From Dehalococcoidales bacterium (GTDB lineage Bacteria; Chloroflexota; Dehalococcoidia; Dehalococcoidales; JAQTVP01), in the NCBI GenBank assembly GCA_028707015.1, contig JAQTVP010000037.1, forward strand, positions 1-10,763: DNA of 10,763 bases, read 5' to 3'. Each line of letters begins with the position of its first letter. Positions within the stretch are counted from its first letter, which is position 1. The notes below the pieces were generated by a model. That model ran no database searches. It was given only the letters and a program-made list of their open reading frames with translations, and was not told the origin of the DNA. Below, piece by piece: positions 1 to 8,036 of the stretch. The translations under genes and the position numbers were made by a program.

Positions 1-1233
1 AAGGGAGAGGCAGAGCTATCGGCTGAGGAGAAACTTCTGCGGGCTATATTCGGGGAGAAAGCACGGGAAGTGAAGGATACCTCCCTGCGGGTGCCTCATG
101 GTGAATGGGGTAAGGTAATTAATGTGAAAATATTCTCTCGTGGCGATGATCTACCTGCTGGAGTCAGAAAATGGGTACAGGTATGGGTTGCCCAGAAACG
201 GACTGTATCTGTAGGGGACAAGCTTTCCGGCCGCCATGGTAATAAAGGAGTTATTTCCATAATTGCACCTGTCGAGGATATGCCGTTCCTTCCTGATGGA
301 ACGCCAGTCGATATTGTCCTTAATCCGATAGGTGTTCCATCGCGTATGAACATTGGTCAGGTTTTGGAAACTCATCTGGGATGGGCTGCTCAAATGCTTG
401 GGTTTAGAGCGATTACTCCGGTATTTGATGGTGCTACTGATACTGATATTGAGGATGCACTAGCTAGAGTATGGTTAGCTCAAAAAGCTGGGGCAATTAA
501 CCTTGTCCCCGATAGTAAGCTTAACCCGTTACAATTAGACCAGGCTAAGGAGTGGGTTACAAAGCAAGGTTATGACGGTGATAAGGTATTCAGTAATGAT
601 TACCCGCAAGAAGCAAGAGAGGTGTGCTTGCGTTTATGGCTCGAAGATTCAGGAATATCCAGCCGAAAACTTAATCAAGCGGAACTGAAACAAGCCGTTG
701 AGAAAGTAAGCAGTGGAGGAGGACTTGTCCCACCAATCATGGGCAAGATGATGCTCCGTGATGGACGCAGCGGCGAAGAATTCGACCAGCCGGTTACGGT
801 AGGCAACATCTACATGATGAAGTTAAATCATCTGGTCGAAGATAAGGTTCACGCCCGCTCCACCGGCCCCTACTCCCTGATTAGTCAGCAGCCACTAGGG
901 GGTAAGGCTCAATTCGGAGGGCAGCGTTTTGGTGAAATGGAAGTGTGGACACTGGAAGCCTATGGGGCTGCTCACAACCTGCAAGAAATTCTAACTATTA
1001 AATCTGATGATGTAGCCGGCCGAGCTAAAACTTATGAAGCTATAGTAAAGAACGAGGATATTCTCCAATCCGGAGTGCCAGAATCATTCAAAGTTTTGGT
1101 TAAAGAGCTGCAAAGTTTAGGACTAGCTATTGAGGTAATAAACGATGATATTAAGGAAATTTCCGAAATAGATACAGAAATTAATGTTGTTGAAAATCTG
1201 ATTCAGAGTGAGGTAAAAGAAGACAATGCTTGA
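1..1233 (+). CDS. rpoB: DNA-directed RNA polymerase subunit beta, C-terminal part (5' end outside window)
   Basis: This is the beta subunit of RNA polymerase, which with beta' forms the catalytic cleft. The frame is open from base 1, so the gene begins upstream of the window; the GTG at 70 is an internal valine inside the conserved stretch EKAREVKDTSLRVPHGE. Visible RpoB blocks are KLSGRHGNKGVIS (from about base 220), FLPDGTPVDIVLNPIGVPSRMNIGQ, then HARSTGPYSLISQQPLGGKA and QRFGEMEVWTLEAYGAA near the end, and the terminal PESFKVLVKELQSLGL block. Between PVFDGA (from base 418) and LRDGRSGEEF (from 754) there are roughly 85-90 residues more than I recall for the E. coli protein, including a helical stretch rich in charged residues. 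The gene ends with TGA at 1231-1233, overlapping the rpoC start by 8 bases, so the two are cotranscribed and probably translationally coupled. The identification is secure. Confidence 0.98.
   Translation, partial: KGEAELSAEEKLLRAIFGEKAREVKDTSLRVPHGEWGKVINVKIFSRGDDLPAGVRKWVQVWVAQKRTVSVGDKLSGRHGNKGVISIIAPVEDMPFLPDGTPVDIVLNPIGVPSRMNIGQVLETHLGWAAQMLGFRAITPVFDGATDTDIEDALARVWLAQKAGAINLVPDSKLNPLQLDQAKEWVTKQGYDGDKVFSNDYPQEAREVCLRLWLEDSGISSRKLNQAELKQAVEKVSSGGGLVPPIMGKMMLRDGRSGEEFDQPVTVGNIYMMKLNHLVEDKVHARSTGPYSLISQQPLGGKAQFGGQRFGEMEVWTLEAYGAAHNLQEILTIKSDDVAGRAKTYEAIVKNEDILQSGVPESFKVLVKELQSLGLAIEVINDDIKEISEIDTEINVVENLIQSEVKEDNA
1210..1214 (+). promoter_or_regulatory. Shine-Dalgarno sequence of rpoC inside rpoB
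   Basis: GAGGT lies 11 bases before the rpoC ATG at 1226, within the last codons of rpoB. It supports this ATG as the start and the 8-base overlap of the two genes. Confidence 0.6.
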
Positions 1234-4200
1234 AGTTAACGATTTTGACGCCGTTCGTATTTCTCTGGCTTCGCCAGAGCAGATCAGAAGCTGGTCTTAT
1301 GGTGAAGTAACCAAACCAGAAACCATTAACTACCGTACTCTGAAACCAGAACGGAATGGACTTTTTTGCGAAAGAATCTTTGGTCCAACTAAAGACTTCG
1401 AATGTGCTTGTGGTAAGTATAAAAGAATAAGATATAAAGGGGTTATTTGTGATAAGTGTGGTGTTGAGGTAGCCCGTGCTAAAGTACGCCGTGAAAGAAT
1501 GGGGCATATTGAACTAGCAAGCCCGGTAAGTCATATATGGTTTGCCAAAGGAATACCCAGCCGAATAGGACTACTGCTTGATTTATCATCACGGAATCTA
1601 GAACGTGTTCTATATTTCTCCCACTATATCATCAGCTCTATTGATGAAGAAGCACGCCAGGAAATAATTAAACAACTTGAAGAAAAATACGTACAGAAAA
1701 GAGATGAGCAGCAAAGTATTATTGAGGCTAAAATTACCGAGATAGAACAGGAACAGGCAACAGTAGAAGAGGTAAATAAGCTTCGGTACAACTTAACCGA
1801 AGAAAAGACACAAATTGAAGAAAAGCTTATTGTTGATGTGGAATATCTAAAAGACCTCAGGAAATGTACGCTGCTTACTGAGGATCAGTATCATGATCTA
1901 AAACATAAGTATGGTTCAATTTTCAAAATCGGAATAGGGGCCGAAGCAATTCTCAAGTTACTTAAGGATATAAACCTTGATGAGTTACGTAATGAACTAC
2001 TCATTGAAATGCGTTCCACGTCAGGTCAACGGCGTAAGAAAGCAAGCAAGCGACTGCAATTAGTAGAAGCTTTTCATCGAAGCGGAAATAAACCAGATTG
2101 GATGATTTTAACTGTCTTACCTGTCTTACCTCCTGATCTTAGGCCTATGGTTCAATTAGACGGAGGCCGCTTCGCTACCAGTGACTTTAATGACCTGTAT
2201 CGCCGCGTCATTAACCGTAATAATCGTTTACGCCACTTGCTGGAGATAGAGGCACCAGAAATTATTATCAGCAATGAGAAGCGAATGCTGCAAGAATCAG
2301 TCGACTCACTTATTGATAACGGTAGAAGTGGCCGAGCAGTCTCTGTCAGCAGAAATCATAAATTAAAGTCGCTCTCAGAAATGCTGCGGGGCAAACAAGG
2401 ACGCTTTCGTCAGAATCTATTAGGTAAACGAGTTGATTATAGCGGACGCTCAGTTATCGTCGTCGGGCCAGACCTTAAACTTAACCAGTGTGGACTACCC
2501 AGAAGAATGGCCTTAGAGTTATTCAAGCCCTTTATTATGCGACGACTGATAAATGAAGGACTTGCCCACAATATTAAGAGTGCCCGAAGGTTAGTAGAAA
2601 GAGCTAAGCCAGAAGTATATGACATACTGGAAGATATTATTAAGGAGAGACCAGTATTACTTAACCGAGCTCCTACCCTACATCGACTCAGCATACAAGC
2701 CTTCGAACCAATACTTATTAATGGCAGTGCTATACAACTCCATCCTTTGGTATGCTCCGCTTTCAATGCTGACTTTGACGGTGACCAGATGGCAGTTCAC
2801 GTCCCTCTGACCAAAGCCGCAGTTAAGGAAGCTAAAGAACTAATGCTGAGCACCCACAATATGCTTCTACCAAGCAGCGGAGAGCCAGTAGTAGCCCCTA
2901 CTCTAGATATGGTTTTTGGCTGTTACTACCTGACCACTATCAGGCCAGGACTTAAAGGAGAGAATACAATTTTCGGTAGTTTCGAAGAAGCAAGAGTTGC
3001 TTATGGCCTTGGTGTAATTAACCTGAGAGCTGAGATAGAAGTCAGGGACCAGCAAAGAGGCGGACAAAGGATTAAAACCAGCATAGGACGTATTATATTT
3101 AATGAAGTTTTACCGCCACAATTAGATTTCTATAATAAGGCAATTGATAAATCAAGTTTAAAACAAATAGTAACTGACTGCTATAGCCTGTTAAGTCTGG
3201 ATAATGAAGATATAGCAGCGGTACTGGATAAGCTTAAAGACTTAGGCTTTCGTTATGCTACCAAATCAGGAATCAGTATTGGTATGAATGATATAATGGT
3301 TCCTGAAGGTAAACCAAAATTCATTAAAGAAGCTGAGGACAAAAGTGCGACTATTGAATCACAGTATAATCATGGTTTAGTTACTGAAGACGAAAGATAC
3401 AATGGTGTTGTGGAAGCATGGATGGAAGCGACTGACAAGATTACCGAAAATATCTCTGAAACCCTTGATCGATACGGCAGTATTTATATGATGACAACGT
3501 CAGGGGCAAAGGGTAATATTTCCCAGATCAGGCAAATGGCGGGTCTGCGTGGTTTAATGACTGACCCTTCCGGAAAGATAATTGAATTTCCGATAAAATC
3601 AAGCCTGCGCGAAGGTCTCAGTGTATTGGAATACTTTATCTCTACTCACGGTGCTCGTAAGGGATTAGCTGACACTGCTCTGAGAACCTCTGATAGCGGC
3701 TACCTTACCCGGCGCCTCATTGATGTAGCGCAGGATATTATCATCCTGCAAGAAGATTGTGGCACTACAGACGGCATATGGATATCTGAAACCCAAGAAA
3801 AAGGTATCCTGCCACCTCTTATTGAGCGGATAATCGGCCGCTTTGCTGCCAGCAAATTAATTAATCCAGATACTGGTGAAATCATTATTGACCGCAATGA
3901 AGAAATTAACGATCAGAAAGCACGTGACATTGTAAACGCAGGGATAACCAAGGTTCATGTCAGATCTCCGCTTAGCTGCCAGTCAAGACAGGGTATTTGC
4001 CAGCTGTGTTATGGAAAAGATTTATCTCGCAGGGACATAGTGGAATATAACACAGCAGTAGGAGTAATTGCTGCCCAGAGTATTGGTGAACCGGGCACAC
4101 AATTAACTCTACGAACATTCCATACCGGCGGCGTAGTAGGGCTTGACATCACCAGTGGTTTACCAAGGGTAGAAGAACTCTTTGAGGCAAGAATACCTAA

Positions 4201-5107
4201 AGGACAAGCCATCATATCAGAAATAGATGGAATAGCCGAAGTAATTGATAACGAAGATGAGAAGAAAGTTAAAATTACCAACACCGAAATATTCGAGGAC
4301 GAATATCAACTACCTGCGGACTGGCAAGTAATGGTTGAAAACGAGCAATGGGTAGAAATAGGCACTCCTTTAGCTCGTCAGATTATTAACCCGGAAACTG
4401 ACGAACAAACAACTGAGCTAACTGCAGAAAATCAATCTATTATAGCTCGTGTTGCTGGTAAGCTTGTTATTGAAGATAACCATTTAGTAATAAAATATGC
4501 GGAAACTGAAGAGCGAGAGTATCCCATCTTGGCTGCTATCCACATTCGTGTCCAAACAGGGGATATGGTAAAAGCAGGGCAACAACTTACCGATGGCTCT
4601 GTCAACCCACAGGATATATTAACTGTTTTGGGCAGAGAGGCAGCACAGCAATATCTTGTTGATGAAGTACAAAAAGTATACCGCTCCCAAGGAGTAAATA
4701 TTAACGATAAGCATATTGAAGTTATTGCACACCAAATGCTAGCCAAAGTTCGTATTGATTCCTCAGGTGACACCAAACTGGTGCCCGGCGAGTTGATAGA
4801 TAGATTCCATTATGAGGATGTTAATGCCAAAATATTAGCGGAAGGGGGCGAGCCGGCTACCGCCCATACTATACTAATGGGTATTACCAGGGCTTCGCTG
4901 AGCACTAACAGCTGGTTGGCAGCAGCCTCTTTCCAAGAAACTACCAAGGTACTTACAAATGCTGCAATTTTAGGCAAGGTAGACAGGCTAATTGGTCTAA
5001 ATGAAAATGTAATTATTGGTAAAATGATTCCATCTAATAACCCACCCTCCAAGGAGGAACCAGAACTGGTAACCGCCGGAGAAGACAAGGATGAAATAAC
5101 TCTCTAG
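1226..5107 (+). CDS. rpoC: DNA-directed RNA polymerase subunit beta'
   Basis: This is the catalytic beta' subunit of RNA polymerase, complete at 1,293 residues. The N-terminal zinc-binding site is Cys60, Cys62, Cys75 and Cys78 (CACGKYKR...CDKCG). A glutamate- and lysine-rich helical insertion follows at about residues 140-200. The active-site loop NADFDGDQ is at 514-521, with the magnesium-binding aspartates 516, 518 and 520. The second zinc site is Cys845, Cys918, Cys925 and Cys928. The trigger-loop region GVIAAQSIGEPGTQLTLRTFHTGG is at about 946-969. A beta-rich segment of about 200 residues then precedes the C-terminal block GREAAQQYLVDEVQKVYRSQGV. All catalytic and metal ligands are present, and the length lies between what I recall for Bacillus and E. 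coli. It is cotranscribed with rpoB, and a strong hairpin terminator follows. Nothing suggests damage. Confidence 0.99.
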   Translation: MLEVNDFDAVRISLASPEQIRSWSYGEVTKPETINYRTLKPERNGLFCERIFGPTKDFECACGKYKRIRYKGVICDKCGVEVARAKVRRERMGHIELASPVSHIWFAKGIPSRIGLLLDLSSRNLERVLYFSHYIISSIDEEARQEIIKQLEEKYVQKRDEQQSIIEAKITEIEQEQATVEEVNKLRYNLTEEKTQIEEKLIVDVEYLKDLRKCTLLTEDQYHDLKHKYGSIFKIGIGAEAILKLLKDINLDELRNELLIEMRSTSGQRRKKASKRLQLVEAFHRSGNKPDWMILTVLPVLPPDLRPMVQLDGGRFATSDFNDLYRRVINRNNRLRHLLEIEAPEIIISNEKRMLQESVDSLIDNGRSGRAVSVSRNHKLKSLSEMLRGKQGRFRQNLLGKRVDYSGRSVIVVGPDLKLNQCGLPRRMALELFKPFIMRRLINEGLAHNIKSARRLVERAKPEVYDILEDIIKERPVLLNRAPTLHRLSIQAFEPILINGSAIQLHPLVCSAFNADFDGDQMAVHVPLTKAAVKEAKELMLSTHNMLLPSSGEPVVAPTLDMVFGCYYLTTIRPGLKGENTIFGSFEEARVAYGLGVINLRAEIEVRDQQRGGQRIKTSIGRIIFNEVLPPQLDFYNKAIDKSSLKQIVTDCYSLLSLDNEDIAAVLDKLKDLGFRYATKSGISIGMNDIMVPEGKPKFIKEAEDKSATIESQYNHGLVTEDERYNGVVEAWMEATDKITENISETLDRYGSIYMMTTSGAKGNISQIRQMAGLRGLMTDPSGKIIEFPIKSSLREGLSVLEYFISTHGARKGLADTALRTSDSGYLTRRLIDVAQDIIILQEDCGTTDGIWISETQEKGILPPLIERIIGRFAASKLINPDTGEIIIDRNEEINDQKARDIVNAGITKVHVRSPLSCQSRQGICQLCYGKDLSRRDIVEYNTAVGVIAAQSIGEPGTQLTLRTFHTGGVVGLDITSGLPRVEELFEARIPKGQAIISEIDGIAEVIDNEDEKKVKITNTEIFEDEYQLPADWQVMVENEQWVEIGTPLARQIINPETDEQTTELTAENQSIIARVAGKLVIEDNHLVIKYAETEEREYPILAAIHIRVQTGDMVKAGQQLTDGSVNPQDILTVLGREAAQQYLVDEVQKVYRSQGVNINDKHIEVIAHQMLAKVRIDSSGDTKLVPGELIDRFHYEDVNAKILAEGGEPATAHTILMGITRASLSTNSWLAAASFQETTKVLTNAAILGKVDRLIGLNENVIIGKMIPSNNPPSKEEPELVTAGEDKDEITL

Positions 5108-5140
5108 GCTATTGGAATATTCAACTACTTTACAAATAAG

Positions 5141-5180
5141 AAGACGTCCCATCTTAAGATGGGACGTCTTAGTTTTTATT
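5141..5180 (+). terminator. Rho-independent terminator of the rpoBC operon
   Basis: Bases 5141-5170 form a perfect 30-base palindrome. As RNA it folds into a 13-bp stem with a TTAA loop (5154-5157). It is followed by AGTTTTTATT and, a little further on, another run of six T (5183-5188). It starts 34 bases after the rpoC stop, before the ruvB promoter. The T-runs lie on the plus-strand side, so it mainly stops plus-strand transcription. Confidence 0.93.
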
Positions 5181-5235
5181 AATTTTTTACTTTTTAACTA
5201 TTTATTATACTTACATTAAATATTTGAATATTTCC

Positions 5236-5264
5236 TTGATTTTACTGAATTCCGCTTCTATACT
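5236..5264 (+). promoter_or_regulatory. Predicted sigma-70-type promoter of ruvB
   Basis: TTGATT (5236-5241) and TATACT (5259-5264) are separated by exactly 17 bases. The -10 box matches the consensus at 5 of 6 positions and the -35 box at 4 of 6. Transcription would begin near 5271, downstream of the terminator of rpoC. The leader before the probable ruvB start at 5356 would then be about 85 bases. This location also means the TTG codons at 5224 and 5236 would not be in this mRNA. Confidence 0.6.
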
Positions 5265-5339
5265 TTTAGAGAGACATAGCCCAGTAAAAATAAAATTATT
5301 TATCCTTATTTTACCAAGCAAAAATTATAACAAAAAACC

Positions 5340-5345
5340 AAGGAG
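5340..5345 (+). promoter_or_regulatory. Strong Shine-Dalgarno sequence that places the ruvB start at 5356
   Basis: AAGGAG lies 10 bases before the ATA codon at 5356, in frame with RuvB, just where the family's N-terminus (ERI.SG) begins. It is the best ribosome-binding site in the region. The in-frame TTG codons further upstream have none. Confidence 0.6.
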
Positions 5346-5355
5346 TGAAGTTAAA

Positions 5356-6390
5356 ATAGAACGTATTACATCAGGCAAACCGAATATTGAAGATACACCA
5401 CTTGAAACTAATCTCAGACCGCGGCACTTTAATGAATTCATTGGACAAACAAACATTAGAGATAACTTAAATATTGCAATCACTGCTGCCAAAGGAAGAA
5501 CCGAAGCACTGGACCATATACTTCTTTATGGGCCACCCGGTCTAGGCAAGACCACATTAGCTCATATCATAGCTGCTGAGATGGGAGTTAATATCAGAGT
5601 TACTTCCGGCCCAGCAATAGAACGTACCGGAGACCTGGCAGCTATTTTAACTAATCTAAAGAGTCACGACATACTTTTCATCGATGAAATCCACCGGCTT
5701 AATCGAATGATAGAAGAAGTATTATACCCAGCTATGGAAGATTTTGCGTTAGACCTTATTATTGGCAAAGGGCCTGGCGCTAAAAACTTAAGGTTAAACC
5801 TCCCTGCCTTCACTCTGATTGGCGCCACTACCCGTTTTGCTCTACTTAGCCCACCCCTCCGAGACCGTTTTGGTGCTGTTTATCGCCTTGATTTCTACGA
5901 CCACAAATCTTTAGAAACAATCATTAAACGATCAGCCCGCATTCTCCAGCTAAAAACCGAAGCAGGAGGACTGGAGGAGATAGCTCGGCGAGCTAGAGGC
6001 ACACCACGCATAGCTAACCGTTTGCTCAAGAGAGTTAGAGATTATGCTCAAGTAATGGCAAATGGAGTAGCCACACAATCGATAGTAACTAAAGCACTTT
6101 CTAAACTGAAAGTTGACCGTATTGGACTGGATGAGATAGATCACAAGGTACTACATACCATTATCGACAAGTTCAACGGTGGTCCGGTAGGCTTAGATAC
6201 TATTGCTGCCTCAATCAGCGAGGAAGCAGACACTATTATGGATGTCTATGAGCCTTACCTCCTGCAACTAGGCTTCCTAGAGAGAACCCCTCGCGGAAGA
6301 TTGGCTACTCAACGAGCCTACCAGCACCTAGGATTACCTTACAATAAAGAGAAACCCCCACAACCAACTTTATGGCAAACTGATAAATAA
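5356..6390 (+). CDS. ruvB: Holliday junction branch migration ATPase RuvB, with a non-standard start codon
   Basis: RuvB is the hexameric AAA+ motor that, with RuvA, drives branch migration of Holliday junctions in recombination and repair. From 5356 the product has 344 residues, close to the usual length of about 335-350. In order it shows LRPRHFNEFIGQ; Walker A GPPGLGKT at 59-66; Walker B FIDEIH with Asp110 and Glu111; the sensor motif LIGATTR; the arginine-finger region SPPLRDRFG; the sensor-2 region GTPRIANRLL; and a C-terminal winged helix GPVGLDTIAASISEE...RTPRGR. No ATG, GTG or TTG stands at the natural start. ATA at 5356 follows AAGGAG at the right distance and begins the family-like ERITSGKP. 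An extension to TTG at 5224 or 5236 is open, but it looks non-coding, lacks a ribosome-binding site and contains the probable promoter. Function is secure; the exact start is not. The gene has its own promoter, and no clear terminator follows. Confidence 0.95.
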   Translation: MERITSGKPNIEDTPLETNLRPRHFNEFIGQTNIRDNLNIAITAAKGRTEALDHILLYGPPGLGKTTLAHIIAAEMGVNIRVTSGPAIERTGDLAAILTNLKSHDILFIDEIHRLNRMIEEVLYPAMEDFALDLIIGKGPGAKNLRLNLPAFTLIGATTRFALLSPPLRDRFGAVYRLDFYDHKSLETIIKRSARILQLKTEAGGLEEIARRARGTPRIANRLLKRVRDYAQVMANGVATQSIVTKALSKLKVDRIGLDEIDHKVLHTIIDKFNGGPVGLDTIAASISEEADTIMDVYEPYLLQLGFLERTPRGRLATQRAYQHLGLPYNKEKPPQPTLWQTDK

Positions 6391-6528
6391 CACATATTAT
6401 CAGTATAATTTCATATTGTTATCATACCATAAATTTCTTTTGCTCCTTCACCAATAAATTGAGAACTGAGAATGGTATTTAATGAAAAATAATTTAAACC
6501 TCATACCTGTTTTTATTAATAATTACTA

Positions 6529-6558
6529 TTGACTATAATAAAATAAATGGTATATATT
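6529..6558 (+). promoter_or_regulatory. Predicted sigma-70-type promoter of the ATPase/VWA operon
   Basis: TTGACT (6529-6534, 5 of 6 matches) and TATATT (6553-6558, 5 of 6 matches) are 18 bases apart. An overlapping TATATA at 6551-6556 gives a 16-base spacing. The start codon at 6628 lies about 60 bases after the expected transcription start. The surrounding sequence is AT-rich, so a chance match is possible. Confidence 0.5.
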
Positions 6559-6614
6559 TGTTTTTCCATTCATAAAACATGAACTATAAAGCAAAAATAA
6601 AAGCTGAAGTTTCT

Positions 6615-6618
6615 GGAG
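6615..6618 (+). promoter_or_regulatory. Shine-Dalgarno sequence of the ATPase gene
   Basis: GGAG is 9 bases before the ATG at 6628. The residues after this ATG (TIGKLRASGY, then EEMRCNLI) belong to the family's N-terminus, so this start is preferred over the in-frame ATG at 6706. Confidence 0.5.
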
Positions 6619-6627
6619 TGTGGTGGA

Positions 6628-8036
6628 ATGGTTAAATTTAACAAAATAAATACTATTGGCAAGCTTAGAGCATCAGGTTACCAATCTTCGCCGATTAAGG
6701 AGGAAATGAGATGCAACCTGATAACTATGATAAAAGAAGGACAAACTATATTCCCCGGAATAATAGGCTACGATGATACGGTCATACCCAGCATTGAAAA
6801 TGCCATAATATCAGGACAGGATATTATTTTTCTCGGCGAACGCGGACAGGCTAAGTCGCGCATTATGAGGTCACTAATCAACCTGCTTAACCAGGAATAC
6901 CAGTAATTAATGGATGCGAAATCAATGATAACCCATATAATCCAATTTGCAAACAATGTCGGGACAAGCTGTCCGAGCAAGGAGATGCTACCAAAATTGT
7001 CTGGTTACCGCGACAAGAACGATACGGAGAAAAACTGGCAACCCCGGATACTACCATTGCCGACCTGATTGGCGATATAGACCCAATTAAAATAGCAGAA
7101 GGCAGATATTTATCAGACGAGCTCACTATTCATTATGGTTTAGCACCTAGAACTAACCGGGGCATATTTTGTATAAACGAGTTACCGGATCTGGCGGAAA
7201 GACTGCAGGTTGGCCTCCTCAATTTAATGGAAGAGAGAGATATTCAAATTAGAGGATACCGAATCAGGCTTCCTATTGATATTTTTCTTGTCGCCAGCGC
7301 TAACCCGGAAGATTATACTAACCGGGGCAGAATCATTACCCCCCTTAAAGACAGATTTGGGGCTCAAGCCAAGACACACTACCCAACTAATATAGCAGAT
7401 GAAATCTCTATCATGGAAACAGAGCGAAAATATTTTAACGAAGATGAATTTGAGAGCTATATACCACAGTACATGAAGGAAATTATCGCGGAAATAACAT
7501 ATTTAGCCAGGAAAAGTACCGAAATTAATCAGAGCTCAGGCGTAAGTGTCAGGGTATCTATTGCTAATTACGAAACTATACTCAGCAACGCTATTAGACG
7601 AACGGTTACCATAGGTGAAAATTTATCGGTACCCCGCATCAGTGATCTACCATATATCCATTCATCTACAAGCAGCAAAATAGAATTAGAAGGTTTTGAG
7701 AATACTAAAGAAAGTAAAGTGATTAATGACTTAATCAAGAAAGCCGTACTTAATATCTTTAATCATTACTATCAGTTAGATAAATTACAGACAATAGTCA
7801 CACAATTTAATGAGGGTCTAAGCGTAGAAGTCTCAGATATGATGAGCTCCAAAGCTTACATTCAGAACACCAGAGACATAATAGATTTTAAATCAGCATT
7901 GAAGCAACTAAACCTGCCAGAAAACCCGGAGATTATAGCCTCAGCCGTGGAATTTATACTTGAAGGGCTTTATTTAAACCGCAGACTGAACAAAACAGAA
8001 AGAAAAGGTAAAGTGGTTTACGGATATCAATTATGA
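6628..8036 (+). pseudogene. MoxR/magnesium-chelatase ChlI-like AAA+ ATPase, interrupted by a single-base frameshift
   Basis: This encodes an AAA+ ATPase of the MoxR / magnesium chelatase subunit I group. Reading starts at ATG 6628, but the frame stops at TAA 6904-6906; the family sequence continues without a break in the -1 frame from about 6897 to 8036. Adding one base near 6896 restores a protein of 469 residues (NQE-IPVINGCEIN). In restored numbering, Walker A GERGQAKS is at 70-77, and a possible metal site has Cys97, Cys108 and Cys111. The Walker B region GIFCINELPDL has Asn184-Glu185 where most AAA+ proteins have Asp-Glu. The sensor-1 region ASANPEDYTNRGRIITPLKDRFG follows. Unrepaired, the first piece has 92 residues with Walker A only. 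The first ATG of the second piece is 7227, after Walker B, so neither piece could be an active ATPase. The long intact downstream frame points to a very recent lesion or a sequence error. It overlaps the VWA gene by 4 bases. As I recall, mycobacteria have a similar ATPase/VWA pair. Confidence 0.88.
6895..6906 (+). other. Frameshift site in the ATPase gene
   Basis: The reading frame from 6628 gives ...NQEYQ and then TAA. If the A at 6897 is read twice, or one A is added to the AA at 6896-6897, the product reads ...NQEIPVINGCEIN and continues to 8036. The Ile-Pro at the join agrees with the family as I remember it, so one missing A in a short A-run is the simplest explanation. Confidence 0.85.

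Larger units (their letters stand above)
6391..6627. other. AT-rich intergenic region between ruvB and the ATPase gene
   Basis: These 237 bases are strongly AT-rich and hold no convincing ORF on either strand. They contain the predicted promoter at 6529-6558. A loose inverted repeat, ATACCAT (6424-6430) and ATGGTAT (6474-6480), is present, and ATGGTAT occurs again at 6547-6553 next to the -10 box. There is no hairpin with a T-run that would clearly end ruvB transcription. Confidence 0.6.

Noticed and set aside
5046..5057. CCTCCAAGGAGG inverted repeat near the end of rpoC
   Set aside because: It has a 2-base loop, lies within conserved-length coding sequence and has no gene starting behind it. 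It is probably chance.
5224..5355. Extending RuvB to TTG 5224 or TTG 5236, which would give 388 or 384 residues
   Set aside because: The added residues do not look like RuvB, there is no ribosome-binding site before these codons, and the region holds a good promoter. The strong AAGGAG sits far downstream of them.
5345..5359. GTG at 5345 as the ruvB start
   Set aside because: It is in another frame and meets TAG after four codons. It would join RuvB only if an extra A were present at 5352-5356, and the ribosome-binding site overlaps the codon itself.
6697..6713. AAGGAGG followed by ATG codons at 6706 and 6711 as an alternative start of the ATPase
   Set aside because: ATG 6706 is only 2 bases from the Shine-Dalgarno-like run, and ATG 6711 is out of frame. 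The upstream residues TIGKLRASGYQSSPIKEEM belong to the family.
6885..6910. Programmed -1 frameshifting in the ATPase gene
   Set aside because: The site GAATACC is not an X-XXY-YYZ slippery heptamer, and no stable stem-loop is seen just downstream. A single missing base is simpler.
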